This document shows, piece by piece, positions 14,510-21,097 of a DNA stretch of 22,774 nucleotides. Location of the stretch: positions 1-22,774 of the forward strand of contig CAKQDN010000028.1 of NCBI GenBank assembly GCA_934229275.1, written 5' to 3'. The translations under genes and the position numbers were made by a program. Within the stretch, counting starts at the first letter, position 1, and each line of letters begins with the position of its first letter. The notes under the pieces are model-generated. The model made no database searches, was not told where the DNA came from, and saw only the letters and a program-made list of their open reading frames with translations. Source of the DNA: an uncultured Clostridia bacterium (GTDB lineage Bacteria > Bacillota > Clostridia > Christensenellales > Pumilibacteraceae).

Positions 14510-15742
14510 TTGGTTAGTAAAAACGTTGAAGTTAAATGTTCATTTTGCAATCGTCCCGAATCGCTTGTGCGGCAGATGATAGCAGGTCCCAATAATCTGT
14601 TTATTTGCGACGAATGTGTCAAAAATTGCAGCGAAATGCTTAAAGGTGCGAATAAACCCGAGCCCGAATTCGAACTGCCCACGCCGCGCGACATAATGGC
14701 TCGTCTCGACGAGTATATAGTAGGACAGCAGGAAGCGAAAAAAGTTTTAAGCGTTGCCGTATATAATCACTATAAACGCGTCGATTATAACACAAAACAC
14801 GGTTTAAGCGACATCGATCTCAAAAAGAGCAATATTCTCATGCTCGGACCCACCGGTTGCGGAAAAACACTGCTCGCACAAACGCTGTCGCGTATTCTTA
14901 ACGTGCCGTTTGCCGTTGCCGACGCAACTACGCTCACCGAGGCGGGATACGTCGGAGAGGATGTCGAAAACGTTCTTTTAAAACTTATTCAGGCAGCCGA
15001 TTACGATATTAAAAAAGCAGAAAAAGGCATTATTTATATCGACGAAATCGATAAAATAGCGAGAAAAAGCGAAAACGTCAGCATCACTCGCGACGTTTCC
15101 GGCGAAGGCGTTCAGCAGGCGCTTTTGAAAATAGTCGAAAGTACCGTGGCGTCCGTACCTCCGCAGGGAGGAAGAAAACATCCGCAGCAGGAATGTCTGC
15201 AAATCGACACGACCAATATTTTGTTCATTTTCGGCGGAGCGTTCGTAGGACTGGACAAAATAATCGAAAAGAGACAGAGTGCTTCTTCGCTCGGCTTCGG
15301 CGGCGAAATAAAACGCAGCGATATCGGCGAGGACGAAATCCTCAAAAAAGTACAGCCGCAGGATCTTATAAAATTCGGACTTATTCCCGAATTTATCGGA
15401 CGAGTACCGATAACCGTAAGTCTGACGGCGCTTGACGAAAACGCTCTGGTAAACATTCTCACAAAACCGAAAGACGCACTCGTAAAGCAGTACGTCGAAC
15501 TCATGAAAATGGACGGCGTCGATCTCAAATTCGACGAAGAAGCGGTTAAGGCGATAGCGCGCAAGGCAATCGAACTGAAAACGGGTGCGAGAGGGCTGCG
15601 AAGCATAGTCGAAGATTGCATGCTCGACACCATGTTCGAAACGCCGACGGATAAAGACGTCAAGGGCGTGATTATAACTAAAGATTGTATTGAAAAGGGC
15701 GCAAAACCCGTAATAACGCGATCGGAAGAAAAATCTGCATAA
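14510..15742 (+). CDS. clpX: Clp protease ATP-binding subunit ClpX, TTG start
   Basis: 410 aa. An AAA+ unfoldase that delivers substrates to ClpP. The N-terminal zinc-binding domain has C10, C13, C33 and C36. Walker A is GPTGCGKT (113-120), the pore loop is GYVG (146-149) and Walker B is IYIDEID (175-181). They are followed by TRDVSGEGVQQALLKI and the sensor region LIPEFIGRVP. The start must be TTG at 14510: AGGAG (14498-14502) stands 7 nt before it, the protein from there matches the family N-terminus, and the next ATG (MIAGP) falls inside the zinc domain. A TTG start may lower ClpX yield relative to ClpP (inference). It is the last gene of the operon and is followed by a terminator. Confidence 0.96.
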   Translation: MVSKNVEVKCSFCNRPESLVRQMIAGPNNLFICDECVKNCSEMLKGANKPEPEFELPTPRDIMARLDEYIVGQQEAKKVLSVAVYNHYKRVDYNTKHGLSDIDLKKSNILMLGPTGCGKTLLAQTLSRILNVPFAVADATTLTEAGYVGEDVENVLLKLIQAADYDIKKAEKGIIYIDEIDKIARKSENVSITRDVSGEGVQQALLKIVESTVASVPPQGGRKHPQQECLQIDTTNILFIFGGAFVGLDKIIEKRQSASSLGFGGEIKRSDIGEDEILKKVQPQDLIKFGLIPEFIGRVPITVSLTALDENALVNILTKPKDALVKQYVELMKMDGVDLKFDEEAVKAIARKAIELKTGARGLRSIVEDCMLDTMFETPTDKDVKGVIITKDCIEKGAKPVITRSEEKSA

Positions 15743-15749
15743 ATAATAA

Positions 15750-15779
15750 ACGGCATTTCACATCGGAAGTGCCGTTTTT
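15750..15779 (+). terminator. Terminator of tig-clpP-clpX
   Basis: A 10-bp stem (15750-15759 with 15766-15775, one T-G pair) with a 6-nt loop, followed by a T run. Confidence 0.85.
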
Positions 15780-15781
15780 AC

Positions 15782-15810
15782 TTGTAAAATTCATATTTAT
15801 GTGGTACAAT
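15782..15810 (+). promoter_or_regulatory. Promoter of lon-engB
   Basis: TTGTAA (15782-15787), 17 bp, TACAAT (15805-15810) preceded by TGG, an extended -10. Predicted start is about 15817, giving a leader of about 52 nt with GAGGTAA before the ATG. No heat-shock operator is visible. Confidence 0.7.
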
Positions 15811-15868
15811 AAATAAACGATATTTTTTCGAAAACTCAAATGTGTGCAGCGTCGCGAGGTAACGACTA

Positions 15869-18208
15869 ATGGAAGATAAATTGGAATTGGAAAAAGATAC
15901 AGAAGGTACCACAGCCGAGAAAAAAAGAATGAAGGTGGTTTTTATCCGCACCAACGTTCTTTTCCCCGGTCAGATACTCAGTTTCGAACTGGATAAAAAC
16001 AACGACGTTTTGCGACTGATGGAAGAATCCCGCGCAAAAAACGAGGATATTCTCGTTATCGCCGAAAAAAATCCCGGAAACGAAGGCGCGGCTCCCGAAG
16101 ACGCGTACGACGTCGGAACGACCGCGCATATTACGCAGATTCTGCGCCTTCCGAACGACGCAGGAAGAGCGGTCGTGCGCGGCGGAACGAGAATGAAGGC
16201 TCTCGAATACGTTGCAGTATCTCCGTTCGAAGCGATAGTGGAACCGTTCGGCGAGGATATGCGCGGCGAAGCGGAAGACTCGGCGATTATAAATCTCATA
16301 AAAGAAGAGTGTGCAAAGACCAAAGCGGTCGGCGGTAAACTTGCCGGCGACGTGGTTTCGCTTGCAACCGCCGAAAATCCCGACAGACTTATTTGCGAAC
16401 TTACTTATCTGCTCTGCGGAAAAGACTCCGAAAGACAGGCAATACTCGAAATTTCGTCCAAAAAAGATCAGTTGGAGGCACTTTATAAAAAACTCGTTGC
16501 AAGCAGCGAAGTGCTTGAAGCCGAAAAACGCATTTCGCAGCGCGTAAAGGAAAGCGTCGATAAAAATCAGAAGGAATATTATCTGCGCGAACAAATAAAG
16601 GCGATTCACGACGAACTCGGCGACGACGAGGAAGAAAAAGACAAATACCTGCAAACGGCTAAGGATAAAAAACTTCCCGATTACGCAGTCGAAAAGTTGC
16701 AGAAAGAAATGAACCGTATGGATAAAATGGCGGCAAATTCGCCCGAAGCCGGGGTAATCCGCACATATATCGAGTGGCTTCTGGATTTACCGTGGGGCGT
16801 GGAATCGAAAGACGATACCGATTTGAATCACGCTCGGCAAGTGCTGGACGCCGACCATTACGGACTGGAAAAAATCAAGGAAAGAATTATCGAATATCTT
16901 GCCGTTCACAAACTCACGGAAAACAATAAGGGAACCATTTTGTGTTTCGTCGGACCGCCCGGAGTGGGTAAAACTTCGATAGTCGAGTCCATTGCTCGCG
17001 CGGCAGGCAGAAAATTCGTGCAAATGTCGCTCGGCGGCGTGCGCGACGAAGCGGAAATACGCGGACACAGAAGAACGTATATCGGCGCAATGCCCGGCAG
17101 AATTCTCTCGGGTATGAAGTCGGCAGGCGTAAACAATCCCGTGTTTTTGCTTGACGAAATAGACAAAATGTCGAGCGATTTCCGCGGAGACCCTGCAAGC
17201 GCGATGCTCGAAGTACTCGACCCAAATCAGAACGATAAATTCAAAGATCATTATCTCGAAATACCGTACGATTTGTCCAAAGTCATGTTCGTCGCAACCG
17301 CAAACACGACCGAAAGCATACCGGCACCGCTTCTTGACAGAATGGAACTCATCGATTTAACCGGCTACACTTACGCTGAAAAATTGCAGATTGCCAAGCG
17401 TTATCTTGTTCCTAAACAAATTAAAAACAACGGAATGATCGACTGCGAAATCAAGGTTTCCGACGCCGCGTTAAATGCTATCATATCCGGTTACACCAAG
17501 GAAAGCGGAGTGCGCGGACTGGAGCGCGAAATCGGTTCGCTGATCCGCAAACTTGCGGTTAAAAGAGTAAGCGAAAATCAAAAAGAGTTCACGATAGAAA
17601 AAGAAGATCTGAAAAATTATCTCGGCGCGGTAAAATTCCGTGAGGACGAAGCGCTTTCGGACGACTGCGTGGGCGTTGCGAACGGGCTTGCCTGGACCAG
17701 CGTCGGAGGCGTTACTCTCAAAGTGGAAACCGCTCTAATTCCCGAAGGAAAAGGCGAAATTATTCTCACCGGCAACATGGGCGACGTTATGAAAGAGTCG
17801 TGCCGTATCGCCGTCAGTGTGGTAAGAAGCCGTATGACGAAGTATTCTATCCCGCCGGAAAAGTTCACGAAATACGATTTGCACGTGCATATCCCGGAAG
17901 GCGCGACGCCTAAAGACGGACCGAGCGCAGGTATAACGCTTTCGACCGCCGTAATGTCGTTGATGACCGGAAGAAAAGTGCGCGGCGACGTTGCAATGAC
18001 CGGAGAGGTCACCTTAACCGGCAGAGTACTTGCGATAGGCGGACTTAAAGAAAAATCGCTTGCCGCGGTCAGAAGCGGAGCGAAAACGCTGATAATTCCC
18101 GAGGAAAACCGAAAAGACGTCGACGAATTGCCCCCTGAGGTTAAAGAAAATCTCGAAATCGTGTGCGTAAAAGAAGTGGACGAAGTGTTCGAGAGGGCGA
18201 TCATATGA
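15869..18208 (+). CDS. lon: ATP-dependent protease Lon
   Basis: 779 aa, full length for LonA. An acidic 20-residue N-terminus is followed by the substrate-binding LON domain (about 21-210), a coiled-coil middle part with NQKEYYLREQIKAIHDELG, and the AAA+ module with Walker A GPPGVGKT (362-369) and Walker B VFLLDEIDKM. The protease domain has the Ser-Lys dyad S686 (DGPSAGIT) and K729 (GGLKEKSL). It degrades misfolded and regulatory proteins. The start at 15869 has GAGGT upstream. The stop overlaps the start of engB (ATGA), so the two are translationally coupled, an arrangement known in Bacillota as lonA-ysxC. It lies just after clpX, so three protease genes are adjacent. Confidence 0.97.
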   Translation: MEDKLELEKDTEGTTAEKKRMKVVFIRTNVLFPGQILSFELDKNNDVLRLMEESRAKNEDILVIAEKNPGNEGAAPEDAYDVGTTAHITQILRLPNDAGRAVVRGGTRMKALEYVAVSPFEAIVEPFGEDMRGEAEDSAIINLIKEECAKTKAVGGKLAGDVVSLATAENPDRLICELTYLLCGKDSERQAILEISSKKDQLEALYKKLVASSEVLEAEKRISQRVKESVDKNQKEYYLREQIKAIHDELGDDEEEKDKYLQTAKDKKLPDYAVEKLQKEMNRMDKMAANSPEAGVIRTYIEWLLDLPWGVESKDDTDLNHARQVLDADHYGLEKIKERIIEYLAVHKLTENNKGTILCFVGPPGVGKTSIVESIARAAGRKFVQMSLGGVRDEAEIRGHRRTYIGAMPGRILSGMKSAGVNNPVFLLDEIDKMSSDFRGDPASAMLEVLDPNQNDKFKDHYLEIPYDLSKVMFVATANTTESIPAPLLDRMELIDLTGYTYAEKLQIAKRYLVPKQIKNNGMIDCEIKVSDAALNAIISGYTKESGVRGLEREIGSLIRKLAVKRVSENQKEFTIEKEDLKNYLGAVKFREDEALSDDCVGVANGLAWTSVGGVTLKVETALIPEGKGEIILTGNMGDVMKESCRIAVSVVRSRMTKYSIPPEKFTKYDLHVHIPEGATPKDGPSAGITLSTAVMSLMTGRKVRGDVAMTGEVTLTGRVLAIGGLKEKSLAAVRSGAKTLIIPEENRKDVDELPPEVKENLEIVCVKEVDEVFERAII

Positions 18209-18804
18209 TTAAAAACGCTCGCTTTATGACCAGCATCGCCGATCTTAACGTCTACCACGAAATCGCAAACGGCTACGATTGCCACGAGATATGTATGCTC
18301 GGAAGATCTAACGTCGGAAAGTCGTCGTTTATCAATTTTCTGACGGGCAGAAACAAGTTGGCAAAAACGTCGTCCACTCCCGGAAGAACGCGACTTATCA
18401 ATCTTTTCGATGTAAACGACGGACAGTTCGTTCTCGTTGATTTGCCCGGCTACGGGTATGCGAAAGTGGGAAAGTCCGAAAAAGACAAATGGGACGCTCT
18501 GCTCGGCGGCTACGTCGAAACCAGTCGAAAACTAAAACATGCGTTCGTTCTGGTCGACAGTCGAATAGAACCCACCGTGCTCGACAAGCAGACGGTCAAT
18601 TATCTGTACTACTGCAACATTCCGTTTTCGGTTTTTGCCACGAAGTGCGATAAATTGTCGAAAGCCGAACTGTCTCGTTCGATGCAGAGAATAGCAACGG
18701 CGCTCGGTATGGGCGTTGGAAATATAATAGCGGTATCCGCCGTCAAAAAAACAGGTTTGGAAGCCGCCGAAAACAGAATCAATCAAATACTCGGTTGCGA
18801 GTAA
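18205..18804 (+). CDS. engB: Ribosome-biogenesis GTPase EngB (YsxC/YihA)
   Basis: 199 aa, normal length. An essential GTPase in 50S subunit assembly. G motifs in order are: G1 GRSNVGKSS (33-41), G2 STPGRT (57-62), G3 DLPGYG (79-84), G4 TKCDKL and the G5-like AVSAV near the end. The start at 18205 overlaps the lon stop; GAGAGGG lies about 7 nt before. A frame open to 18163 would sit inside lon and adds residues not seen in the family. It is followed by a terminator hairpin that also carries the ribosome site of the next gene. Confidence 0.95.
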   Translation: MIKNARFMTSIADLNVYHEIANGYDCHEICMLGRSNVGKSSFINFLTGRNKLAKTSSTPGRTRLINLFDVNDGQFVLVDLPGYGYAKVGKSEKDKWDALLGGYVETSRKLKHAFVLVDSRIEPTVLDKQTVNYLYYCNIPFSVFATKCDKLSKAELSRSMQRIATALGMGVGNIIAVSAVKKTGLEAAENRINQILGCE

Positions 18805-18813
18805 CATAAATCC

Positions 18814-18847
18814 GCCTTTCGTAATACAATTTACGGGAGGCTTTTTT
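18814..18847 (+). terminator. Terminator hairpin that also contains the next gene's ribosome site
   Basis: An 11-bp stem (18814-18824 with 18831-18841, two G-U pairs), a 6-nt loop and six T (18842-18847). The 3' arm carries GGGAGG (18835-18840), which is the only Shine-Dalgarno for the ATG at 18848; the T run serves as its spacer. When folded, the hairpin would both end lon-engB transcription and hide the ribosome site. Confidence 0.75.
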
Positions 18848-19468
18848 ATGGCAAACAATATTTCGGCAGGAAGAATAGTCGGAAGTCCGCTGTGCGGTTT
18901 GTGCGAGCGAATTTGCATAAGAGTGAAAAAAGTAACCGACGGTTGTGTCGTTCGATTAAACAACGTCGAGCAGGAAAACATACAATTAACGCTTAACGGT
19001 TCGATCGTTCCGACTCTGCCGTATACGTTTGTTTCGGCTGAAAATTTCGTTCAGCCGGCGGTAACCGGTCTGTCGGTAACAACTATAGAGAATAATCGCG
19101 TACGAGTGTCGTATAACGCGGTTTTTACCGTTACGGTGACTTTTACGGACTTGCTTAATCGCACGTTTACGGCAAACGGAACGGTTACGGTGCCGCGCGA
19201 CGTCGTGCTTTCGGTCCCGTCGGACGGACGCGATTATTCGATAGAAGTCACGGGTAAACTTTTAAGTCGCCTCGGGACGGTCGATGATAATTTGGTCGCG
19301 AATTTCACTTGTTGTATAGCGATAATTACGGCGGTGGTGGTCGTCGCCGACGTACTTGTGCCGACGTACGGAGAGTGCGTTTATCCCGATTGCACCGGAT
19401 ATGACGACGGAGTGTGCCGAGCGCTGTTCAACACGCCGCCGTTCGGTAACGTCAACGGTCAGACGTAG
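18848..19468 (+). CDS. Unknown Cys-containing protein
   Basis: 206 aa; I cannot name the family. There is no signal peptide. The N-terminus has four Cys within residues 16-33 (C16, C19, C23, C33, in CGLCERICIRVKKVTDGC). The middle (about 40-150) is rich in Val, Thr and Asn and predicted all-beta, with alternating patterns such as FTVTVTFTDLL. The C-terminal part has C155, C156, C177, C182 and C190 around a hydrophobic run (157-171). The layout of an early Cys-rich ICIxVKKVxDxC element plus a beta domain recalls uncharacterised clostridial proteins, some of which I associate with spores or surfaces, but this is only an impression. Its ribosome site lies inside the terminator hairpin of engB, and no separate promoter is evident, so expression would need readthrough. 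No terminator follows. Confidence 0.75.
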   Translation: MANNISAGRIVGSPLCGLCERICIRVKKVTDGCVVRLNNVEQENIQLTLNGSIVPTLPYTFVSAENFVQPAVTGLSVTTIENNRVRVSYNAVFTVTVTFTDLLNRTFTANGTVTVPRDVVLSVPSDGRDYSIEVTGKLLSRLGTVDDNLVANFTCCIAIITAVVVVADVLVPTYGECVYPDCTGYDDGVCRALFNTPPFGNVNGQT

Positions 19469-19497
19469 CAAAGCGCAATTAAACGCGTAAAAATCGT

Positions 19498-19526
19498 TTG
19501 CCAAAAACGACAAAAAGTGGTATAAT
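19498..19526 (+). promoter_or_regulatory. Promoter of the metallophosphoesterase gene
   Basis: TTGCCA (19498-19503), 17 bp, perfect TATAAT (19521-19526) preceded by TGG, an extended -10. The ATG at 19534 begins 7 nt after the -10, at the predicted start point, so the message would be leaderless. Confidence 0.75.
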
Positions 19527-19533
19527 CGAGAGC

Positions 19534-20226
19534 ATGAAAGTGTTTTCGATAAGCGATTTACATTTATCAATAAATAACCCCAAGCCCATGAACATATTCG
19601 GAGAAGTGTGGGACGATTACTTAAGCGTCATCGCCGAATCCTGGAATGAAAAAGTCGGCAAAGACGACGTCGTGCTTATAGCCGGCGACATCAGTTGGGC
19701 AATGAAAATGAACGAAGTGCAGCCCGATCTCGACTATATCGCCGGTTTTCCGGGCAAAAAGATAATTATTAAGGGCAATCACGATTATTGGTGGTCGTCG
19801 CTTTCCGTGCTTCGCAGCATACTTCCGCCCGATATGTACGCGCTTCAGAACGACGCGCTCAAAATCGAGAACGTAGTGTTTTGCGGAAGTCGCGGCTGGC
19901 TATGTCCCGAGGACTGCCTTACCGACGCCGATAAAAAAATATACGCACGCGAACTTATACGCATGCGCCTGTCGCTCGAGTGTGCGCAAAAACTTCGCAC
20001 TTCCGAAGATAAACTCGTGGTAATGACGCACTATCCGCCCTTTAATTTCAGACAGGATGACAGCCCCATGACCGAACTGTTCGAGCAGTTTCACGCCGAC
20101 GCAGTCGTGTACGGGCATTTGCACGGAAAGAACGCGAGAGCGATTCCCGAATTCGAAAAGAAGGGCGTGACCTATTATCTCACGTCGTGCGATCTTGTAA
20201 AAAATCAACTGGTCGAAATATTATAA
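19534..20226 (+). CDS. Calcineurin-like metallophosphoesterase
   Basis: 230 aa. The five metal-binding motifs of the family are all visible: SDLH (D8, H10), GDISW (D52), GNHDYWW (N82, H83, D84), THYPPF (H166) and GHLHG (H195, H197). It hydrolyses a phosphoester at a dinuclear metal centre; the substrate is unknown. The GNHDYWW and GDISWAM variants fit the group I know as COG1768 (predicted phosphohydrolase). The start at 19534 gives the standard N-terminus MKVFSISDLHL. It has no Shine-Dalgarno, and a TTG at 19498 would fall on the -35 box, so leaderless translation is the best reading. Single-gene transcript with a terminator at 20257. Confidence 0.92.
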   Translation: MKVFSISDLHLSINNPKPMNIFGEVWDDYLSVIAESWNEKVGKDDVVLIAGDISWAMKMNEVQPDLDYIAGFPGKKIIIKGNHDYWWSSLSVLRSILPPDMYALQNDALKIENVVFCGSRGWLCPEDCLTDADKKIYARELIRMRLSLECAQKLRTSEDKLVVMTHYPPFNFRQDDSPMTELFEQFHADAVVYGHLHGKNARAIPEFEKKGVTYYLTSCDLVKNQLVEIL

Positions 20227-20256
20227 GAAGATAAAACGATAACGAAAAAACAGCAG

Positions 20257-20297
20257 AAAAGTCCGCTTGCCGCCGAGCATCGGGCTTTTTGTTTTTT
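20257..20297 (+). terminator. Terminator of the metallophosphoesterase gene
   Basis: A 9-bp stem AAAAGTCCG (20257-20265) with CGGGCTTTT (20281-20289), one G-U pair, followed by TGTTTTTTT. Confidence 0.75.
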
Positions 20298-20299
20298 TA

Positions 20300-20314
20300 A
20301 CCACTTTCGACCAC
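20300..20314 (-). promoter_or_regulatory. Inverted pair of MraZ-type boxes
   Basis: On the minus strand, GTGGT occurs at 20314-20310 and again at 20304-20300, exactly 10 bp apart: GTGGTCGAAA then GTGGTTAAAA. Sequence and spacing match the boxes before mraZ but in opposite orientation and about 230-290 bp upstream. No minus-strand promoter is seen directly downstream of the pair. Confidence 0.4.
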
Positions 20315-20490
20315 GACAAAGAACGTAAGCGCACATATCGGAAACGGTAGCGTGTTTATCGGGTAAAATCATGCCGATTTTACGTTCGATGCAGGAAAAA
20401 GCGTTAACCGTTTTAAAAATCACGACCACGAGTAACACTGCCGTCCCGAACGAATCCGAACCTCGTTTTCTTGTAAAACGGGCTTTTTTT
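20315..20490 (+). other. Gene-poor region with palindrome and terminator; possible small RNA
   Basis: No credible protein gene is seen. A perfect inverted repeat GTAAAATC/GATTTTAC (20363-20370 and 20376-20383, 5-nt loop) lies in the middle. A terminator-like hairpin closes the stretch: CTCGTTTT (20462-20469) with AAAACGGG (20475-20482), followed by seven T (20484-20490). A terminator with no gene before it suggests a short untranslated transcript. A TAAAAT at 20364-20369 overlaps the palindrome but has no good -35. The sequence after 20490 leads into the mraZ boxes. Confidence 0.35.
20462..20490 (+). terminator. Orphan terminator upstream of mraZ
   Basis: An 8-bp stem with a 5-nt loop and a C plus T7 tail. 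It stands 165 nt after the terminator of the metallophosphoesterase gene, with no recognised gene between. It may back up that terminator or end a small RNA. Confidence 0.6.
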
Positions 20491-20531
20491 CTTTGTTTTG
20501 AGAGTCAAAACGTAGAATTATCGAACGCGAA

Positions 20532-20602
20532 GTGGTCGCAAATGGTTACTTAGCACAAAAATTTTTGAATTTGTGGTTAAAAGTGGTCAAAAATGGTTGA
20601 CA
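20532..20602 (+). promoter_or_regulatory. MraZ operator array (five boxes)
   Basis: RTGGT boxes start at 20532, 20542, 20573, 20583 and 20593. Within each group the step is exactly 10 bp; the two groups are 31 bp apart, about three helical turns, so all face the same side. The last box (ATGGTTGACA) contains the -35 of the mraZ promoter. MraZ is known to bind direct repeats with 10-bp period in front of its own gene in E. coli, Bacillus and mycoplasmas and to repress the division cluster. Autoregulation here is a strong inference. Confidence 0.75.
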
Positions 20603-20625
20603 GGGGAAATATTGTATGCTAAAAT
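20597..20625 (+). promoter_or_regulatory. Promoter of mraZ and the division cluster
   Basis: Perfect TTGACA (20597-20602), 17 bp, TAAAAT (20620-20625). Predicted start is 20631-20633, at an ATG (20633) in frame with mraZ. The Shine-Dalgarno AGGAGGT (20641-20647) then lies about 9 nt from the 5' end. Confidence 0.85.
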
Positions 20626-20656
20626 ATAGGTAATGACAAAAGGAGGTGCCTCGGGT

Positions 20657-21064
20657 ATGTTGTTGTTTGGTACATACGAACATCAGATGGACGAGAAAAA
20701 GAGAATACGAATTCCCGCCAAACTCAAAGACGCGCTCGGCACGACTCCTATAATCATGAAGGGCAACGGTCCGTATCTTGTCGTTTATTCGCAGGAGAGA
20801 GCAAGCGAGGTAATCAGAAATCGCTTTGCATCGCTCATCGACGAAGGCGGCGACGAGGATAATCCGGACATGGAGAAACTTCGTGACCTTACGTCCAACG
20901 CGCAAAATGCGGAAGAGGACAAGCAGGGCAGAGTAAAACTCGACGGCGCGCTTGTTTCTCACGCAAACCTCAAGAAAAACGTCGTCACCATAGGTATGGT
21001 CGACAGAGCGGAAATCTGGAGCGCGGAAGACTGGGCAAATCGTAAAAAGAACAAAAAAGCCTGA
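20657..21064 (+). CDS. mraZ: Transcriptional regulator MraZ
   Basis: 135 aa from the ATG at 20657. Two SpoVT-AbrB-like halves are seen: FGTYEHQMDEKKRIRIPAKL (4-23) and the second-half signature AEEDKQGRVKL (85-95) through VVTIGMVDRAEIWSAEDW (109-126). It forms a ring and binds the direct repeats at its own promoter, controlling mraZ, rsmH and the downstream division genes. This start has AGGAGGT 9 nt upstream and matches the family N-terminus. An in-frame ATG at 20633 sits at the predicted transcription start and would add eight residues (MTKGGASG) if used without a leader. It is the first gene of the cluster; rsmH starts 33 nt downstream. A linker of acidic residues (about 60-75) separates the halves. 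Confidence 0.93.
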   Translation: MLLFGTYEHQMDEKKRIRIPAKLKDALGTTPIIMKGNGPYLVVYSQERASEVIRNRFASLIDEGGDEDNPDMEKLRDLTSNAQNAEEDKQGRVKLDGALVSHANLKKNVVTIGMVDRAEIWSAEDWANRKKNKKA

Positions 21065-21097
21065 ATAACTCTTTGAACGTTTAGGGAGAAAGACAAA

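Noticed and set aside
20205..20438. Minus-strand frame with a KHATV stretch vaguely like DnaA domain IV
   Set aside because: The likeness covers only a few residues. The frame runs through a terminator and the MraZ-type boxes and has no ribosome site.
20371..20553. Plus-strand 60-codon frame upstream of mraZ
   Set aside because: It reads across the orphan terminator and its T run and into the MraZ boxes, without a ribosome site.
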